Source of the DNA: Flavobacterium circumlabens
Lineage (GTDB): Bacteria > Bacteroidota > Bacteroidia > Flavobacteriales > Flavobacteriaceae
Assembly (NCBI RefSeq): GCF_004345565.1
Contig: NZ_SLWA01000005.1
Span: 268,398-332,397 of the forward strand
Direction: 5' to 3'
Length of the DNA stretch: 64,000 nucleotides
Position 1 is the first letter of the stretch, and every line of letters starts with the position of its first letter. Position numbers and translations under genes: made by a program. The notes under the pieces are model-generated. The model did no database searches, was not told the DNA's origin, and was given only the letters and a program-made list of their open reading frames with translations. This document shows positions 45,075 to 53,764 of this stretch, piece by piece.

Positions 45075-46094
45075 ATGAAAACAAATTTAGTAAACACCGC
45101 CTTTTTAAACTTCAAAAACAGAGCAGCCCAGTTTTTCACCTTTGGATTTTTACTATTGACTTTAATTTCTTGTAATAAAAAAACAGAAGAAAATCCTGCG
45201 ACAGAAACAAAAACTGCAGCAGCAGCCGACACGGCTCAAGTTGCACCTGCAGATCCGCCATCGAATTTCAAACATGCCACCGCATTGGTAAATGGCGTAA
45301 ATATTCATTATGTAATTGGCGGTAAAGGAGAACCTCTTGTACTGGTACACGGTTTTGGTCAAAACTGGTACATGTGGAACCGTCTGCTTCCGGAACTTTC
45401 CAAACATTTTACGGTGATCGCACCGGATCTTAGAGGAGTTGGTGAATCAGACAAACCGGAAACCGGTTATGATAAAAAAACAATGGCTACTGATATTCAT
45501 GAACTGGTGAAAAAATTAGGATACAATTCCGTTAATCTTGCCGGACACGATATCGGACTTATGGTAGCCTACGCTTATGCTGCGCAATATGGCAGTGAAG
45601 TTAAAAAATTAGCTTTGATGGATGCGCTGCTTCCGGGTATTGAACCGGTTTGGTCTAAAGTTTCGGCATCAGCATGGTGGTTCGGATTTTTTGCATGGCC
45701 GGCTTCAGGAGATATCGTAAAAGGCAAAGAGAAAGAATTTTTGATCAATTTCTGGCCAATGGTAGGACATGTTAAAGATCCTTTTACAGCCGAAGAAACT
45801 GCTGAATTTGTGAGAGCCTATGCGGTTAAAGATGGTGCAAAATCAACTTTTAAATGGTTTGGAGCTTTTCCACAAGATGGAAAAGACAATCTGGTTTTTG
45901 CAAAAACGAAACTTAAAATGCCATTACTGGCGATGGGCGGTGAATATTTTGCGGCGGCTTTCCTTAAAGATCATTCCAAATTAGTAGCCGAAAATGTAAC
46001 CGAATCACAAATTGCAGGTTCAGGACATTGGCTCGTTCAGGAAAATACAGCTCAGGTACAAAAAGATTTACTGGCTTTTTTCCTTGCAAAATAA
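45075..46094 (+). CDS. Alpha/beta hydrolase lipoprotein (epoxide-hydrolase-like)
   Basis: A 339-residue lipoprotein: the signal peptide ends LLTLISCNKK (Cys near 33), after which comes an Ala/Thr-rich spacer and the catalytic domain. Motifs: VHGFGQNWYMWNRLLPEL (HGFG oxyanion hole), DLRGVGESDKP, and the nucleophile elbow AGHDIGLMVAYAYAAQ, where the nucleophile is Asp (near residue 157), as in epoxide hydrolases and haloalkane dehalogenases; His is in SGHWLVQENT. So an epoxide-hydrolase type activity is plausible. It has a close but frameshifted copy at 56091-57028. Confidence 0.88.
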   Translation: MKTNLVNTAFLNFKNRAAQFFTFGFLLLTLISCNKKTEENPATETKTAAAADTAQVAPADPPSNFKHATALVNGVNIHYVIGGKGEPLVLVHGFGQNWYMWNRLLPELSKHFTVIAPDLRGVGESDKPETGYDKKTMATDIHELVKKLGYNSVNLAGHDIGLMVAYAYAAQYGSEVKKLALMDALLPGIEPVWSKVSASAWWFGFFAWPASGDIVKGKEKEFLINFWPMVGHVKDPFTAEETAEFVRAYAVKDGAKSTFKWFGAFPQDGKDNLVFAKTKLKMPLLAMGGEYFAAAFLKDHSKLVAENVTESQIAGSGHWLVQENTAQVQKDLLAFFLAK

Positions 46095-46127
46095 GGTAAC
46101 AGAAACAGACCAATTAAATCTGAAAAA

Positions 46128-47897
46128 ATGAAACAAATATTTGTAATACTATTATTTTTCTTTGGTCTGTTGGTACAGTCTCAGGAAAAAGCGGACCTGA
46201 TTATCTACAACGGAAAAATTGCCACCATGCAAAAACCCGGCGAATTTGTTCAGGCACTGGCAACAAAAAATGGAATTATCCTGGCAACCGGAACTTCAAA
46301 AAGTATTTTGGAAAGTTATAAAACCACAGCAACTAAAACCATTGATGTCAAAGGTAAAACCGTGGTTCCGGGACTAAATGACAGCCATATTCACGTGATT
46401 CGTGAAGGGCTCAATTATAATTCGGAATTGCGGTGGGACGGAGTTAAAACGTTGAAAAGAGCGATGGAAATGCTTAAAGAACAAGCCGCCAGAACGCCGC
46501 CCGGAGTCTGGATCAAAGTAATCGGGGGCTGGAATGAATTTGGATTCGAGGAAAAAAGACAACCCACCATCGACGAAATAAATGCGGCCGTTCCTGACAA
46601 ACCTGTTTTTATAACCTATTTGTATGGTAAAGCATTTTTGAACAAAAAAGGAATCGAGGTTTTAGGCTATAACAAAGACACCCATTATGAAGGCAGTGTT
46701 TTAGAACAAGACAAAAACGGGAATTTAACCGGATTGATGTTTGCAAAAGAAACACCAAAAGCCATTTACACTACTTTGGGATTAACCACAAAATTAACTC
46801 CCGAAGAAAGAATAAACAGTTCGCTTCAGTTTAATCGGGAACTCAACCGTTTTGGTTTAACATCAGTAATCGATGCAGCAGGGGGATCACAAAACTACCC
46901 TGCAGATTATTCGACTTCTATGGAATTGGCCAAACAGGGAAAACTGAACCTCAGGATTTCCTATTATCTCTTTGCCCAGCAAAAAGGAAAAGAACTTCAG
47001 GATTATGAAAAATGGGTTTCCGAAACGGTTATCAACAAAAATGATAATCTTTTAACAGCCAACGGTTATACCGAAGAAGGTGCCGGTGAAAACATAGTAG
47101 CCTCTGCGGCAGATTTTGAAAATTTCCTGGAACCAAGAATTGTCCTTTCTGATGAAATGGAAAAAGATCTGGAACCTATCATCCGATTACTGGTTAAAAA
47201 CAGATGGCCGTTTCGATTACATGCCACTTACGGCGAATCGATCGACAGAATGCTGAATGTTTTTGAGAAAGTCAATAAAGATATTCCGTTTAACGGATTG
47301 CGTTGGTTTTTTGATCATGCCGAAACGATTACACCTCAGGAATTAGACAGGGTAAAAGCGCTTAATGGCGGAATCGCGGTTCAGTTCAGAATGTATTTTC
47401 AGGGAGAATTGTATCAAAAAATGTATGGTACTCCAAAAACACAATTGCCTCCCATTAAAAGTATGTTAGCTATGGGAATCCCTGTTGGAATGGGAACTGA
47501 CGCTACCCGTATTTCAACGTACAATCCCTGGATGGCGCTGCACTGGCTCATTACAGGAAAAACTTTAGGCGGCATGCAGTTTTGGCCAAAAGACCAGGTT
47601 TTGGATAAGTTTACCGCACTTCAATTATACACGGCAGGAAGCGCCTGGTTTTCTGGTGAGGAAAAAGAAAAAGGAAAGCTGGTAAAAGGAATGTATGCTG
47701 ATTTCTCGGTTTTATCAGAGGATTATTTTACAATTTCAGCCGATAAAGTTCGAAATATCGAATCGGACCTGACCCTTGTAAATGGAAAAGTAGTGTACGG
47801 CGCAAGAGATTTTAAAGCACTTGATCCTGAAATTGCTCCGGTAATTCCGGATTGGTCGCCAGTAAAATATTTTGGCGGCTATACTAAAAAACTTTAA
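46128..47897 (+). CDS. Exported amidohydrolase family 3 (YtcJ-like)
   Basis: A 589-residue metal-dependent hydrolase with a signal peptide (FVILLFFFGLLVQSQ). The amidohydrolase fold is clear: DLIIYNGKIATMQKPG at the start, the metal-binding LNDSHIHVIREGL near 82-94 (HxH), RLHATYGESIDRM near 362-374, WFFDHAETITPQ near 389-400 and the final Asp in MGTDATRIS near 459-467. Substrate unknown; relatives act on N-substituted amides or amidines. Export is unusual for the family but common in Bacteroidetes paralogs. Confidence 0.88.
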   Translation: MKQIFVILLFFFGLLVQSQEKADLIIYNGKIATMQKPGEFVQALATKNGIILATGTSKSILESYKTTATKTIDVKGKTVVPGLNDSHIHVIREGLNYNSELRWDGVKTLKRAMEMLKEQAARTPPGVWIKVIGGWNEFGFEEKRQPTIDEINAAVPDKPVFITYLYGKAFLNKKGIEVLGYNKDTHYEGSVLEQDKNGNLTGLMFAKETPKAIYTTLGLTTKLTPEERINSSLQFNRELNRFGLTSVIDAAGGSQNYPADYSTSMELAKQGKLNLRISYYLFAQQKGKELQDYEKWVSETVINKNDNLLTANGYTEEGAGENIVASAADFENFLEPRIVLSDEMEKDLEPIIRLLVKNRWPFRLHATYGESIDRMLNVFEKVNKDIPFNGLRWFFDHAETITPQELDRVKALNGGIAVQFRMYFQGELYQKMYGTPKTQLPPIKSMLAMGIPVGMGTDATRISTYNPWMALHWLITGKTLGGMQFWPKDQVLDKFTALQLYTAGSAWFSGEEKEKGKLVKGMYADFSVLSEDYFTISADKVRNIESDLTLVNGKVVYGARDFKALDPEIAPVIPDWSPVKYFGGYTKKL

Positions 47898-47956
47898 ACA
47901 TAAATAAAATTCGTTGGATGTATTGCTGACACATAGAGATGTAAATTAAAATAATA

Positions 47957-48021
47957 GCCACAGATTAAAGGATTAAACAGATTTCAAAAATAAAATCTGC
48001 TCCATCTGCCAAATCTGCGTG
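47957..48021. repeat. Intergenic imperfect inverted repeat, CCACAGATT family
   Basis: GCCACAGATTAAAGGATTAA and ACAGATTT are mirrored by AAATCTGC, CATCTGC and AAATCTGCGTG. It lies in the gap between the amidohydrolase and the MBL-fold gene. Confidence 0.6.
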
Positions 48022-48126
48022 AAAAACGAACACATACATTAAAATTTTAAAATCAATATTGATTATGTGTTTTAAACCAATTACATCCAATGAATTTAAT
48101 CAAACAAAATCTATAAAATTCAGATC

Positions 48127-49146
48127 ATGAAAATTCAAAAAATAATTTCAGGATTAACTATCATCATCTTGTGTGTGCTGACGAATACAGTGGCTTATGC
48201 ACAATTTCCAATGCCCGATCACGTGCCCATTTGGGACGCCAACAAAGTGACTTTAAAGTTGCATAAAATTGCAGAGAATGTGTATGCAGTTTCACCAAGT
48301 ACAACCGAAACAGAAACCACGAAAGGTATTGCGCAAGCCACTTCGGCAGGATTTATTGTGGGTGACAAAGGCGTGCTGCTTATTGAAACCATGCTGAGCA
48401 AAGGGCTATACGATCAGCTTTATAAATTGATTCGATCTGTAACGCCAAAGCCTATCGTTTATGCCATCAATACCAGCGATCACGGCGATCACTGTTTTGG
48501 AAATTATTTACTTCCGAAAGAAACCATTGTGATTCAGAATGAATTCTGCAAAGAGAATCTGGCTAAAAATTATGGCAATATCAAACAATTTATGATCATG
48601 CTTTTCGGAAAAGGAAGAGGTATTGAAGAAAGTGTTTACCGTTCCGCCGACATTACGATAGCGATTAACCAGACCCTGAAAATTGACATGGGAAAAGGCA
48701 ATATTGTAGAGGTAATCAATGTAGGAACCGCACAATCTCCGGCAGATCTTTTTGTCTGTCTGAAATCGGCTTCCGGAAATGTATTATGGGCAGGAAATCC
48801 TTTTATTGCCGAAAGTCCAACTATTCCGTGGCTGTTTGACGGGTATTTTTTAGAACCGGTTCAAAACCTGAACAAAATTTACAATATGATTTCGGATAAG
48901 GATATTGTCGTTCCGGGACACGGACGTATTACCAATAAAGCCGGAATCAAATATACGATCGATTATGTAACCGCTTTGCAGACCAATGTGGAAAATGCCG
49001 TAAAAAAAGGACTCACTTTAGAAGAAACTAAAGCCACTGTAACGATGAAGGAATTTGATAAAGGGTATGAACTTTTTAACTGGCTGCATTTTAATTTCAA
49101 TCTTCCGAATGCCTACAAGGATATCAAACAAAACGGAACTAAATAA
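48127..49146 (+). CDS. Exported metallo-beta-lactamase-fold hydrolase
   Basis: A 339-residue exported protein (signal: LTIIILCVLTNTVAYAQ). The MBL fold is supported by GFIVGDKGVLLIETML (about 76-91) and INTSDHGDHCFGN (about 115-127), where the usual H-x-H-x-D-H reads S-D-H-G-D-H: the first zinc-binding His is Ser. The second half has SPADLFVCL, NPFIAESPTIP and VPGHGRITN (about 258-266, with His). The family includes arylsulfatase, lactonase and quinoprotein-linked enzymes. Substrate unknown. In the middle of the cluster, upstream of an outer-membrane porin. Confidence 0.85.
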   Translation: MKIQKIISGLTIIILCVLTNTVAYAQFPMPDHVPIWDANKVTLKLHKIAENVYAVSPSTTETETTKGIAQATSAGFIVGDKGVLLIETMLSKGLYDQLYKLIRSVTPKPIVYAINTSDHGDHCFGNYLLPKETIVIQNEFCKENLAKNYGNIKQFMIMLFGKGRGIEESVYRSADITIAINQTLKIDMGKGNIVEVINVGTAQSPADLFVCLKSASGNVLWAGNPFIAESPTIPWLFDGYFLEPVQNLNKIYNMISDKDIVVPGHGRITNKAGIKYTIDYVTALQTNVENAVKKGLTLEETKATVTMKEFDKGYELFNWLHFNFNLPNAYKDIKQNGTK

Positions 49147-49182
49147 AGAGTAATCAGCTGGTAATACTTTAAAATTTGATGT

Positions 49183-50556
49183 ATGAAAAACAAGATACTA
49201 TTACTGGTTTTGTTGATTTCAATAGCAGGATCTGCACAGCGCTATCCGGATTTTAAATCACTTCGATTTGATGAAAATTATAGTTTTCTTGAGAATGATA
49301 CCGTAAGCAATGATTGGTACAAAACAGTGAAATTCCTGCCCGTTTCTTCTTCTAAAAAGACCTATATCAGTTTTGGGGGCGATATACGGTTTCAGTACTT
49401 CTATGCTAAAAATGAAAATTGGGGAGATGGCCCGCAGGATAACGATGGTTATGTTTTAGGAAGATATTTGTTTCATGCCGATTTCCATGCCGGAAAACAC
49501 TTCAGAACTTTTGTTCAGGTGCAAAGCAGTATGGCTGACGGAAGAATTGATCCGAATCCTGTGGAACAGAATCCGCTTGAAGTGCATCAGGCATTTGCCG
49601 ATTTCAAGATGATAGATGAGGGTAGTAAAAGACTGATTTTTAGACTAGGAAGGCAGGAACTCACTTACGGATCACAACGTTTGGTAGCGGTTAGGGAAGG
49701 GCCCAATAACAGACAGTCTTTTGATGGGATAAAAACGATTATAGCCAGAGAGAATGTTACAGCTGATTTGTTTTACACGCATTATGTAGTGGCACACGAT
49801 GGTATTTTTGACGACGCATCCAATAAAGACAGACAACTATGGGGAAGTTATGTTGTCTTTAATAAAATACCAATTGTCAAAAATATTGATGTGTATTATT
49901 TGGGTTACCAAAGAGCAAATGCCGCCTTTAATGATGCAGCAGGAGAAGAAAAACGACATTCAATCGGAACCCGTATTTGGGGAAAAACGGAAAACTGGCG
50001 TTACGATGGTGAAGCCGTTTACCAGTTTGGGGATGTGGCCGAAAAAAGGATCAATGCCTGGACTGCTTCCGTGAATGCGGGATATCGTTTTAATGCCGTA
50101 AAATTTCGTCCGGAAATTGGCTTTAAGGCCGAGGTAATCAGCGGAGACAAAAAGGCAGGGGATTCCAGTCTGCAGACTTTCAATCCGCTTTTTCCAAGAG
50201 GCGCTTACTTCGGACTGGCTTCTGTAATCGGACCCTCCAATTTGATTGATTTTCATCCGTCGCTGAGTTTTGAAATTGCCAAAAATGTAGATTGGATTAT
50301 TGACTATGATATGTTTTGGCGCTACAGCGGCTACGATGGTATTTACGCGCCAAATACGTCACTCATTTATCCCGGAGATACTACCACAGAAAAGAAAATC
50401 GGGAATCAGCTCGAAAGCGAAATCGTCTGGGAGCCTAATCAATATATTTATTTCAGGCTCGAAGCGACCTGGTTTAAAGCAGAAGATTATATCAAAGCAT
50501 CCGGAACAGGTAAAAACATCTTCTTTACCGGACTCACGATGCAGCTTCACTTTTAA
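49183..50556 (+). CDS. Alginate-export-type outer-membrane beta-barrel
   Basis: A 457-residue outer-membrane protein with a signal peptide (LLVLLISIAGSAQ). The Alginate_exp domain is recognised from YISFGGDIRFQYFYAKNENWG (about 61-81), LGRYLFHADFHAGKHFRTFVQVQSSMADGR (about 91-120) and FRLGRQELTYGSQRLVAVREGPNNRQSFDG (about 154-183), and the final aromatic LTMQLHF is a typical barrel end. Such porins release or take up anionic solutes; the substrate is probably linked to the adjacent hydrolases (inference). Confidence 0.88.
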   Translation: MKNKILLLVLLISIAGSAQRYPDFKSLRFDENYSFLENDTVSNDWYKTVKFLPVSSSKKTYISFGGDIRFQYFYAKNENWGDGPQDNDGYVLGRYLFHADFHAGKHFRTFVQVQSSMADGRIDPNPVEQNPLEVHQAFADFKMIDEGSKRLIFRLGRQELTYGSQRLVAVREGPNNRQSFDGIKTIIARENVTADLFYTHYVVAHDGIFDDASNKDRQLWGSYVVFNKIPIVKNIDVYYLGYQRANAAFNDAAGEEKRHSIGTRIWGKTENWRYDGEAVYQFGDVAEKRINAWTASVNAGYRFNAVKFRPEIGFKAEVISGDKKAGDSSLQTFNPLFPRGAYFGLASVIGPSNLIDFHPSLSFEIAKNVDWIIDYDMFWRYSGYDGIYAPNTSLIYPGDTTTEKKIGNQLESEIVWEPNQYIYFRLEATWFKAEDYIKASGTGKNIFFTGLTMQLHF

Positions 50557-50606
50557 GCAAATTTAATCACACGAAAATTATGGAACAAACTGTAATACAA
50601 TCAAAA

Positions 50607-51080
50607 ATGAAAAAGGTACAATTAACAGCACTACTGCTGTTGATGAGTTTTTCGATACAGGCGCAGTTATATTCTGATGAAGAAATCAATACAAAGCAGA
50701 CAGTAGATAAATTCTTTGGATATGTCGGAGCCAAAAATCCGGAAAAAATAGCCTCTATGGTTTCAGAAAACGTAGACTGGTACATTTTCGAATCGAAATA
50801 TATGCCCTGGACAGGACACCGTTCTAAACGCGCAGAAATTTCGGAATTATTCAAAACGCTGTTCAGTTATTTTATTGATGGGAGCGAAAAACTGGAAGCC
50901 CGGTCCTTTTTATTGCGGGGTAATGAAGTAGCCGTATTTGGCACTGTAGAGCGAACGGTAAAGAAAACAGGTAAACATTTCAAGATGCCTCTGGCAATGC
51001 ACATCACAGTGGAAAACAATCTGATAACCAAATTTTCACTGTACGAAGAAACATTAATTATTGAAAAAGCACTTCACTAA
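50607..51080 (+). CDS. Exported SnoaL/NTF2-like protein
   Basis: I chose the ATG at 50607 because it opens a signal peptide (MKKVQLTALLLLMSFSIQAQ); an ATG nine codons upstream adds a polar stretch. The product is 157 residues. The NTF2-like fold is seen in EEINTKQTVDKFFGYVGAKNPEKIASMVSENVDWYIF (about 24-60) and AVFGTVERTVKKTGKHFKMPLAMHITVENNLITKFSLYEETL near the end. Function unknown; many relatives bind or convert small hydrophobic molecules. Confidence 0.8.
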   Translation: MKKVQLTALLLLMSFSIQAQLYSDEEINTKQTVDKFFGYVGAKNPEKIASMVSENVDWYIFESKYMPWTGHRSKRAEISELFKTLFSYFIDGSEKLEARSFLLRGNEVAVFGTVERTVKKTGKHFKMPLAMHITVENNLITKFSLYEETLIIEKALH

Positions 51081-51125
51081 AAACAGAATTTAATATTTAG
51101 TGTAAAAACAAGGAGAAAGAGTTTT

Positions 51126-51200
51126 CAAATAAGAAAATTTCAAGATTCGATTGTTTTTGCCTTTTTGATTGTGATAATGGCTGCCACATCATTTTGTACA
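51126..51200 (+). pseudogene. Remnant of a signal-peptide coding region
   Basis: Seventy-five bases align without gaps to 51993-52067, the signal-peptide region of the alpha/beta hydrolase gene downstream (21 of 22 identical over the TTTTTGNTTGTGATAATGGCTG segment). In the matching frame both encode KFQ-x-S-xxxF-x-FL-x-VIMA. The ATG equivalent is lost and the frame then reads into non-coding sequence, so this is a decayed copy of a gene start. Confidence 0.7.
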
Positions 51201-51258
51201 ATAGAGGACAATAAAAGAATTAAAACCAAAATCAATGATAACCTAAAATTTATTTATT

Positions 51259-51939
51259 ATGAAAAATTTACTCTCAGCAGTACTGTTTTTAGTTGCTGTT
51301 ACAGGATTTTGCCAAAAGCCAGGTCCTGCATTGTTAAACCCGACCAATCATGCATTAGTATTGATAGATTATGAAGGTCAGATGGCTTTTGCAACCAGCA
51401 GTATTAGTATAGACCAATTACGAAACCATGTTGCATTGGTAGCAGGAGCATCCAAAATATTTGATATTCCTACTGTCGTGACTACCGTGGCCGAAAAATC
51501 ATTCAGCGGACCTATGTTTCCTGAAATTTTAGAATTGTATCCGGAATCTACTTATATCGATCGTACTACGATGAACACCTGGGAAGATGTAAACGCCTAT
51601 AAAGCCATTGTAGGCAAAAACAAGAAAAAACTGGTTTTTGGTGGCTTATGGACAAGCGTATGCATTGTTGGTCCGGCTCTGTCAGCCATTAGTGAAGGTT
51701 ATGATGTCTATGTAATTACAGATGCCTGCGGAGACGTCAGTAAGGAATCGCATGATCAGGCTATCACACGTATGGTTCAGGCTGGCGCACATCCTATGAC
51801 TTCTCTCCAATATCTGTTAGAACTTCAAAGAGACTGGTCAAGACAAGCAACTTATAAACCGGTAAATGATCTTGTGGTTAAATATGCCGGAGGTTATGGA
51901 GTAGGAGTACAATATGCACGTCAGATGGTGAAGCATTAA
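51259..51939 (+). CDS. Exported isochorismatase-like hydrolase
   Basis: A 226-residue cysteine hydrolase with a signal peptide (LLSAVLFLVAVTGFCQ), unusual for this normally cytosolic family. The isochorismatase fold is shown by ALVLIDYEGQMAF (catalytic Asp near 37) and KKLVFGGLWTSVCIVGPALSAISEGYDVYVITDACGDVS (about 122-160, catalytic Cys near 134). The closest type is YcaC-like. Substrate unknown, probably an amide or a vinyl ether. Lies between a signal-peptide remnant and a broken alpha/beta hydrolase gene. Confidence 0.88.
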   Translation: MKNLLSAVLFLVAVTGFCQKPGPALLNPTNHALVLIDYEGQMAFATSSISIDQLRNHVALVAGASKIFDIPTVVTTVAEKSFSGPMFPEILELYPESTYIDRTTMNTWEDVNAYKAIVGKNKKKLVFGGLWTSVCIVGPALSAISEGYDVYVITDACGDVSKESHDQAITRMVQAGAHPMTSLQYLLELQRDWSRQATYKPVNDLVVKYAGGYGVGVQYARQMVKH

Positions 51940-51977
51940 GAATGCACATTGTTTATTAATCATTTAAAACCAAAATC

Positions 51978-52731
51978 ATGAAAAACAATTTACAAATGAT
52001 AAAATTTCAACGTTCAAAATGGTTCTCCTTTTTGTTTGTGATAATGGCTGTCCTTTCGTTTAACACAGTAAATGCACAGCAAAAAGTAAAAAATATTGTC
52101 CTTATACACGGTGCTTTTGCCGATGGATCGGGTTGGGAAGGAGTTTATAGAATCCTTACCAAACATGGCTATAATGTAAGTGTTGTAGGGAATCCGAACA
52201 CGGGACTGGCAGATGACGCAGAAGCAACCAGAAGAGTTTTGGAACGCCAGGATGGTCCGGCAATTTTGGTAGGACATTCTTACGGAGGTGCTATCATTAC
52301 TGAAATCGGATTAGAAAAAAATGTAGCGGGACTTGTTTTTGTCGCGGCCTTCGTTCCGGATGCAGGAGAATCATTACTGCAGCTGGCACAATCTGGACCT
52401 CCCTCTCCAAATTCTGGTATTTTGCCTCCTCAAAGCGGGTTTTTGTGCCGATGTCAGTGCCGAAAAAGCAGCTTTTATGTACGATTCGCAAATTCCTGTG
52501 GCCTTTGCAGCTTTTCAGGCGCCCATTACCAAAGTCGCGTGGAAAACAAAACCAAGCTGGTATATAGTGGCTTCGGAGGATCAGACCGTGCCACCGGAAG
52601 GCCAGCGCTTTATGGCGAAGCGCGCCAATGCAAAAATTACGGAAATCAAAGGCAGTCATGTTGTTTTTATCTCACAGCCGGCCGCAGTTGCCGCAGTAAT
52701 TGAAGAAGCGGCAAAAGGCGCTTTGAAATAA
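51978..52731 (+). pseudogene. Exported alpha/beta hydrolase, broken by a frame-changing deletion
   Basis: The first frame gives a signal peptide and an alpha/beta hydrolase N-terminus (IVLIHGAFADGSGWEGVYRIL; elbow VGHSYGGAIITEIG, Ser near residue 97) to about GILPPQSGF at 52440. The C-terminal half continues in the next frame (CADVSAEKAAFMYDSQIPVAF, then WYIVASEDQTVPPEGQRFM, SHVVFISQP) to the stop at 52731. In homologs a short cap segment of about a dozen residues precedes ADVSAE, so a deletion of roughly 30-40 bases around 52438-52442, not a multiple of three, fits better than a single-base change. The family includes exported esterases of the EstC type. Confidence 0.82.
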
Positions 52732-52754
52732 AGATAAATTTTAGTGAAACCACG

Positions 52755-53711
52755 ATGAAGGACAGAAGAACATTTCTTAAACAAGCAAGCCTCGTTGGGC
52801 TTGCGGGATTGTTGCCAACAACTACATTGCTTGCAGGTGATTTCAAAGCAGAAACACTAGCCAGTGATAAAGATTCGGTGACCAGGTGGGCAGACGGATC
52901 ACGTTTGGTCGTATCCTTGTCTATGCAGTTTGAAGCGGGAGGTCAGCCTGTAAATGCTGAGAGTCCATTTCCACAAAACATGCAAAAAGGATTCGTTGAC
53001 CTTCCGGGGAAGACGTGGTATCAGTACGGGTACAAAGAAGGAATTCCAAGAATGCTCGACAATTGGGATAAGCTCGGAGTAAAAGTTACCTCTCACATGG
53101 TGGGGTCGGCAGTATTAAAAAATCCTGCTCTTGCAAAGGAAATTGTGGAAAGAGGGCATGAAGCTGCCGCTCACGGGATGGACTGGGCAACGCAATATTC
53201 TATGCCCTATGAAACTGAAAAAAAGTTCATCAGGGATGGTGCCGATGCTATAAAAAAAATAACCGGTTTTGAACCTGTGGGTTATAATGCCAATTGGTTA
53301 AGACGGGGTACCAATACACTCGAAATTTTGCAGGAACTTGGCTTTAAGTACCATATTGATGACTTAAGCCGTGATGAGCCTTTTTTAGTAAAGGTAAAGG
53401 GAACTGATTTTGCAGTGGTTCCATACACCATTCGCTGTAACGATATTGTATTGATAGAAGGAAAGAATTTTAGCGCAGATCAGTTTGCACGCCAGGTCAT
53501 AATGGAATTTGACCAGCTTTACAGGGAATCTGAAAAGAAACGCAGGCAGATGTCTGTAAGTTTTCATGATCGCATAGGAGGTACACCACAAATGGTTGCC
53601 GCAACGACAGAAATCATCAGTTACATGCAGCGCCATAAGGGAGTTAGCTTTAGACGAAAAGACGAGATTGCCCAAATGGCTTATGAAGATAAGAATATCA
53701 TAAGGGAATGA
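52755..53711 (+). CDS. Polysaccharide deacetylase family protein, exported (Tat-like signal)
   Basis: A 318-residue protein with a twin-arginine-like signal (KDRRTFLKQASLVGLAGLLP). The NodB/PuuE-type fold is shown by WADGSRLVVSLSMQFEAGGQP near 44-64, SHMVGSAVLKNP near 114-125, GHEAAAHGMDWATQYSMP near 136-153 and GYNANWLRRG near 176-185. The first motif, where NodB enzymes carry the catalytic Asp pair, reads SMQFEAGG, closer to the allantoinase/PuuE branch, so the substrate may be a ureide or amide and not a glycan. Confidence 0.85.
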   Translation: MKDRRTFLKQASLVGLAGLLPTTTLLAGDFKAETLASDKDSVTRWADGSRLVVSLSMQFEAGGQPVNAESPFPQNMQKGFVDLPGKTWYQYGYKEGIPRMLDNWDKLGVKVTSHMVGSAVLKNPALAKEIVERGHEAAAHGMDWATQYSMPYETEKKFIRDGADAIKKITGFEPVGYNANWLRRGTNTLEILQELGFKYHIDDLSRDEPFLVKVKGTDFAVVPYTIRCNDIVLIEGKNFSADQFARQVIMEFDQLYRESEKKRRQMSVSFHDRIGGTPQMVAATTEIISYMQRHKGVSFRRKDEIAQMAYEDKNIIRE

Positions 53712-53764
53712 TGATCCGGCTAAAAGCTAAGTTCTAATTTTTTAAAATAATAATCAGACCTAAA

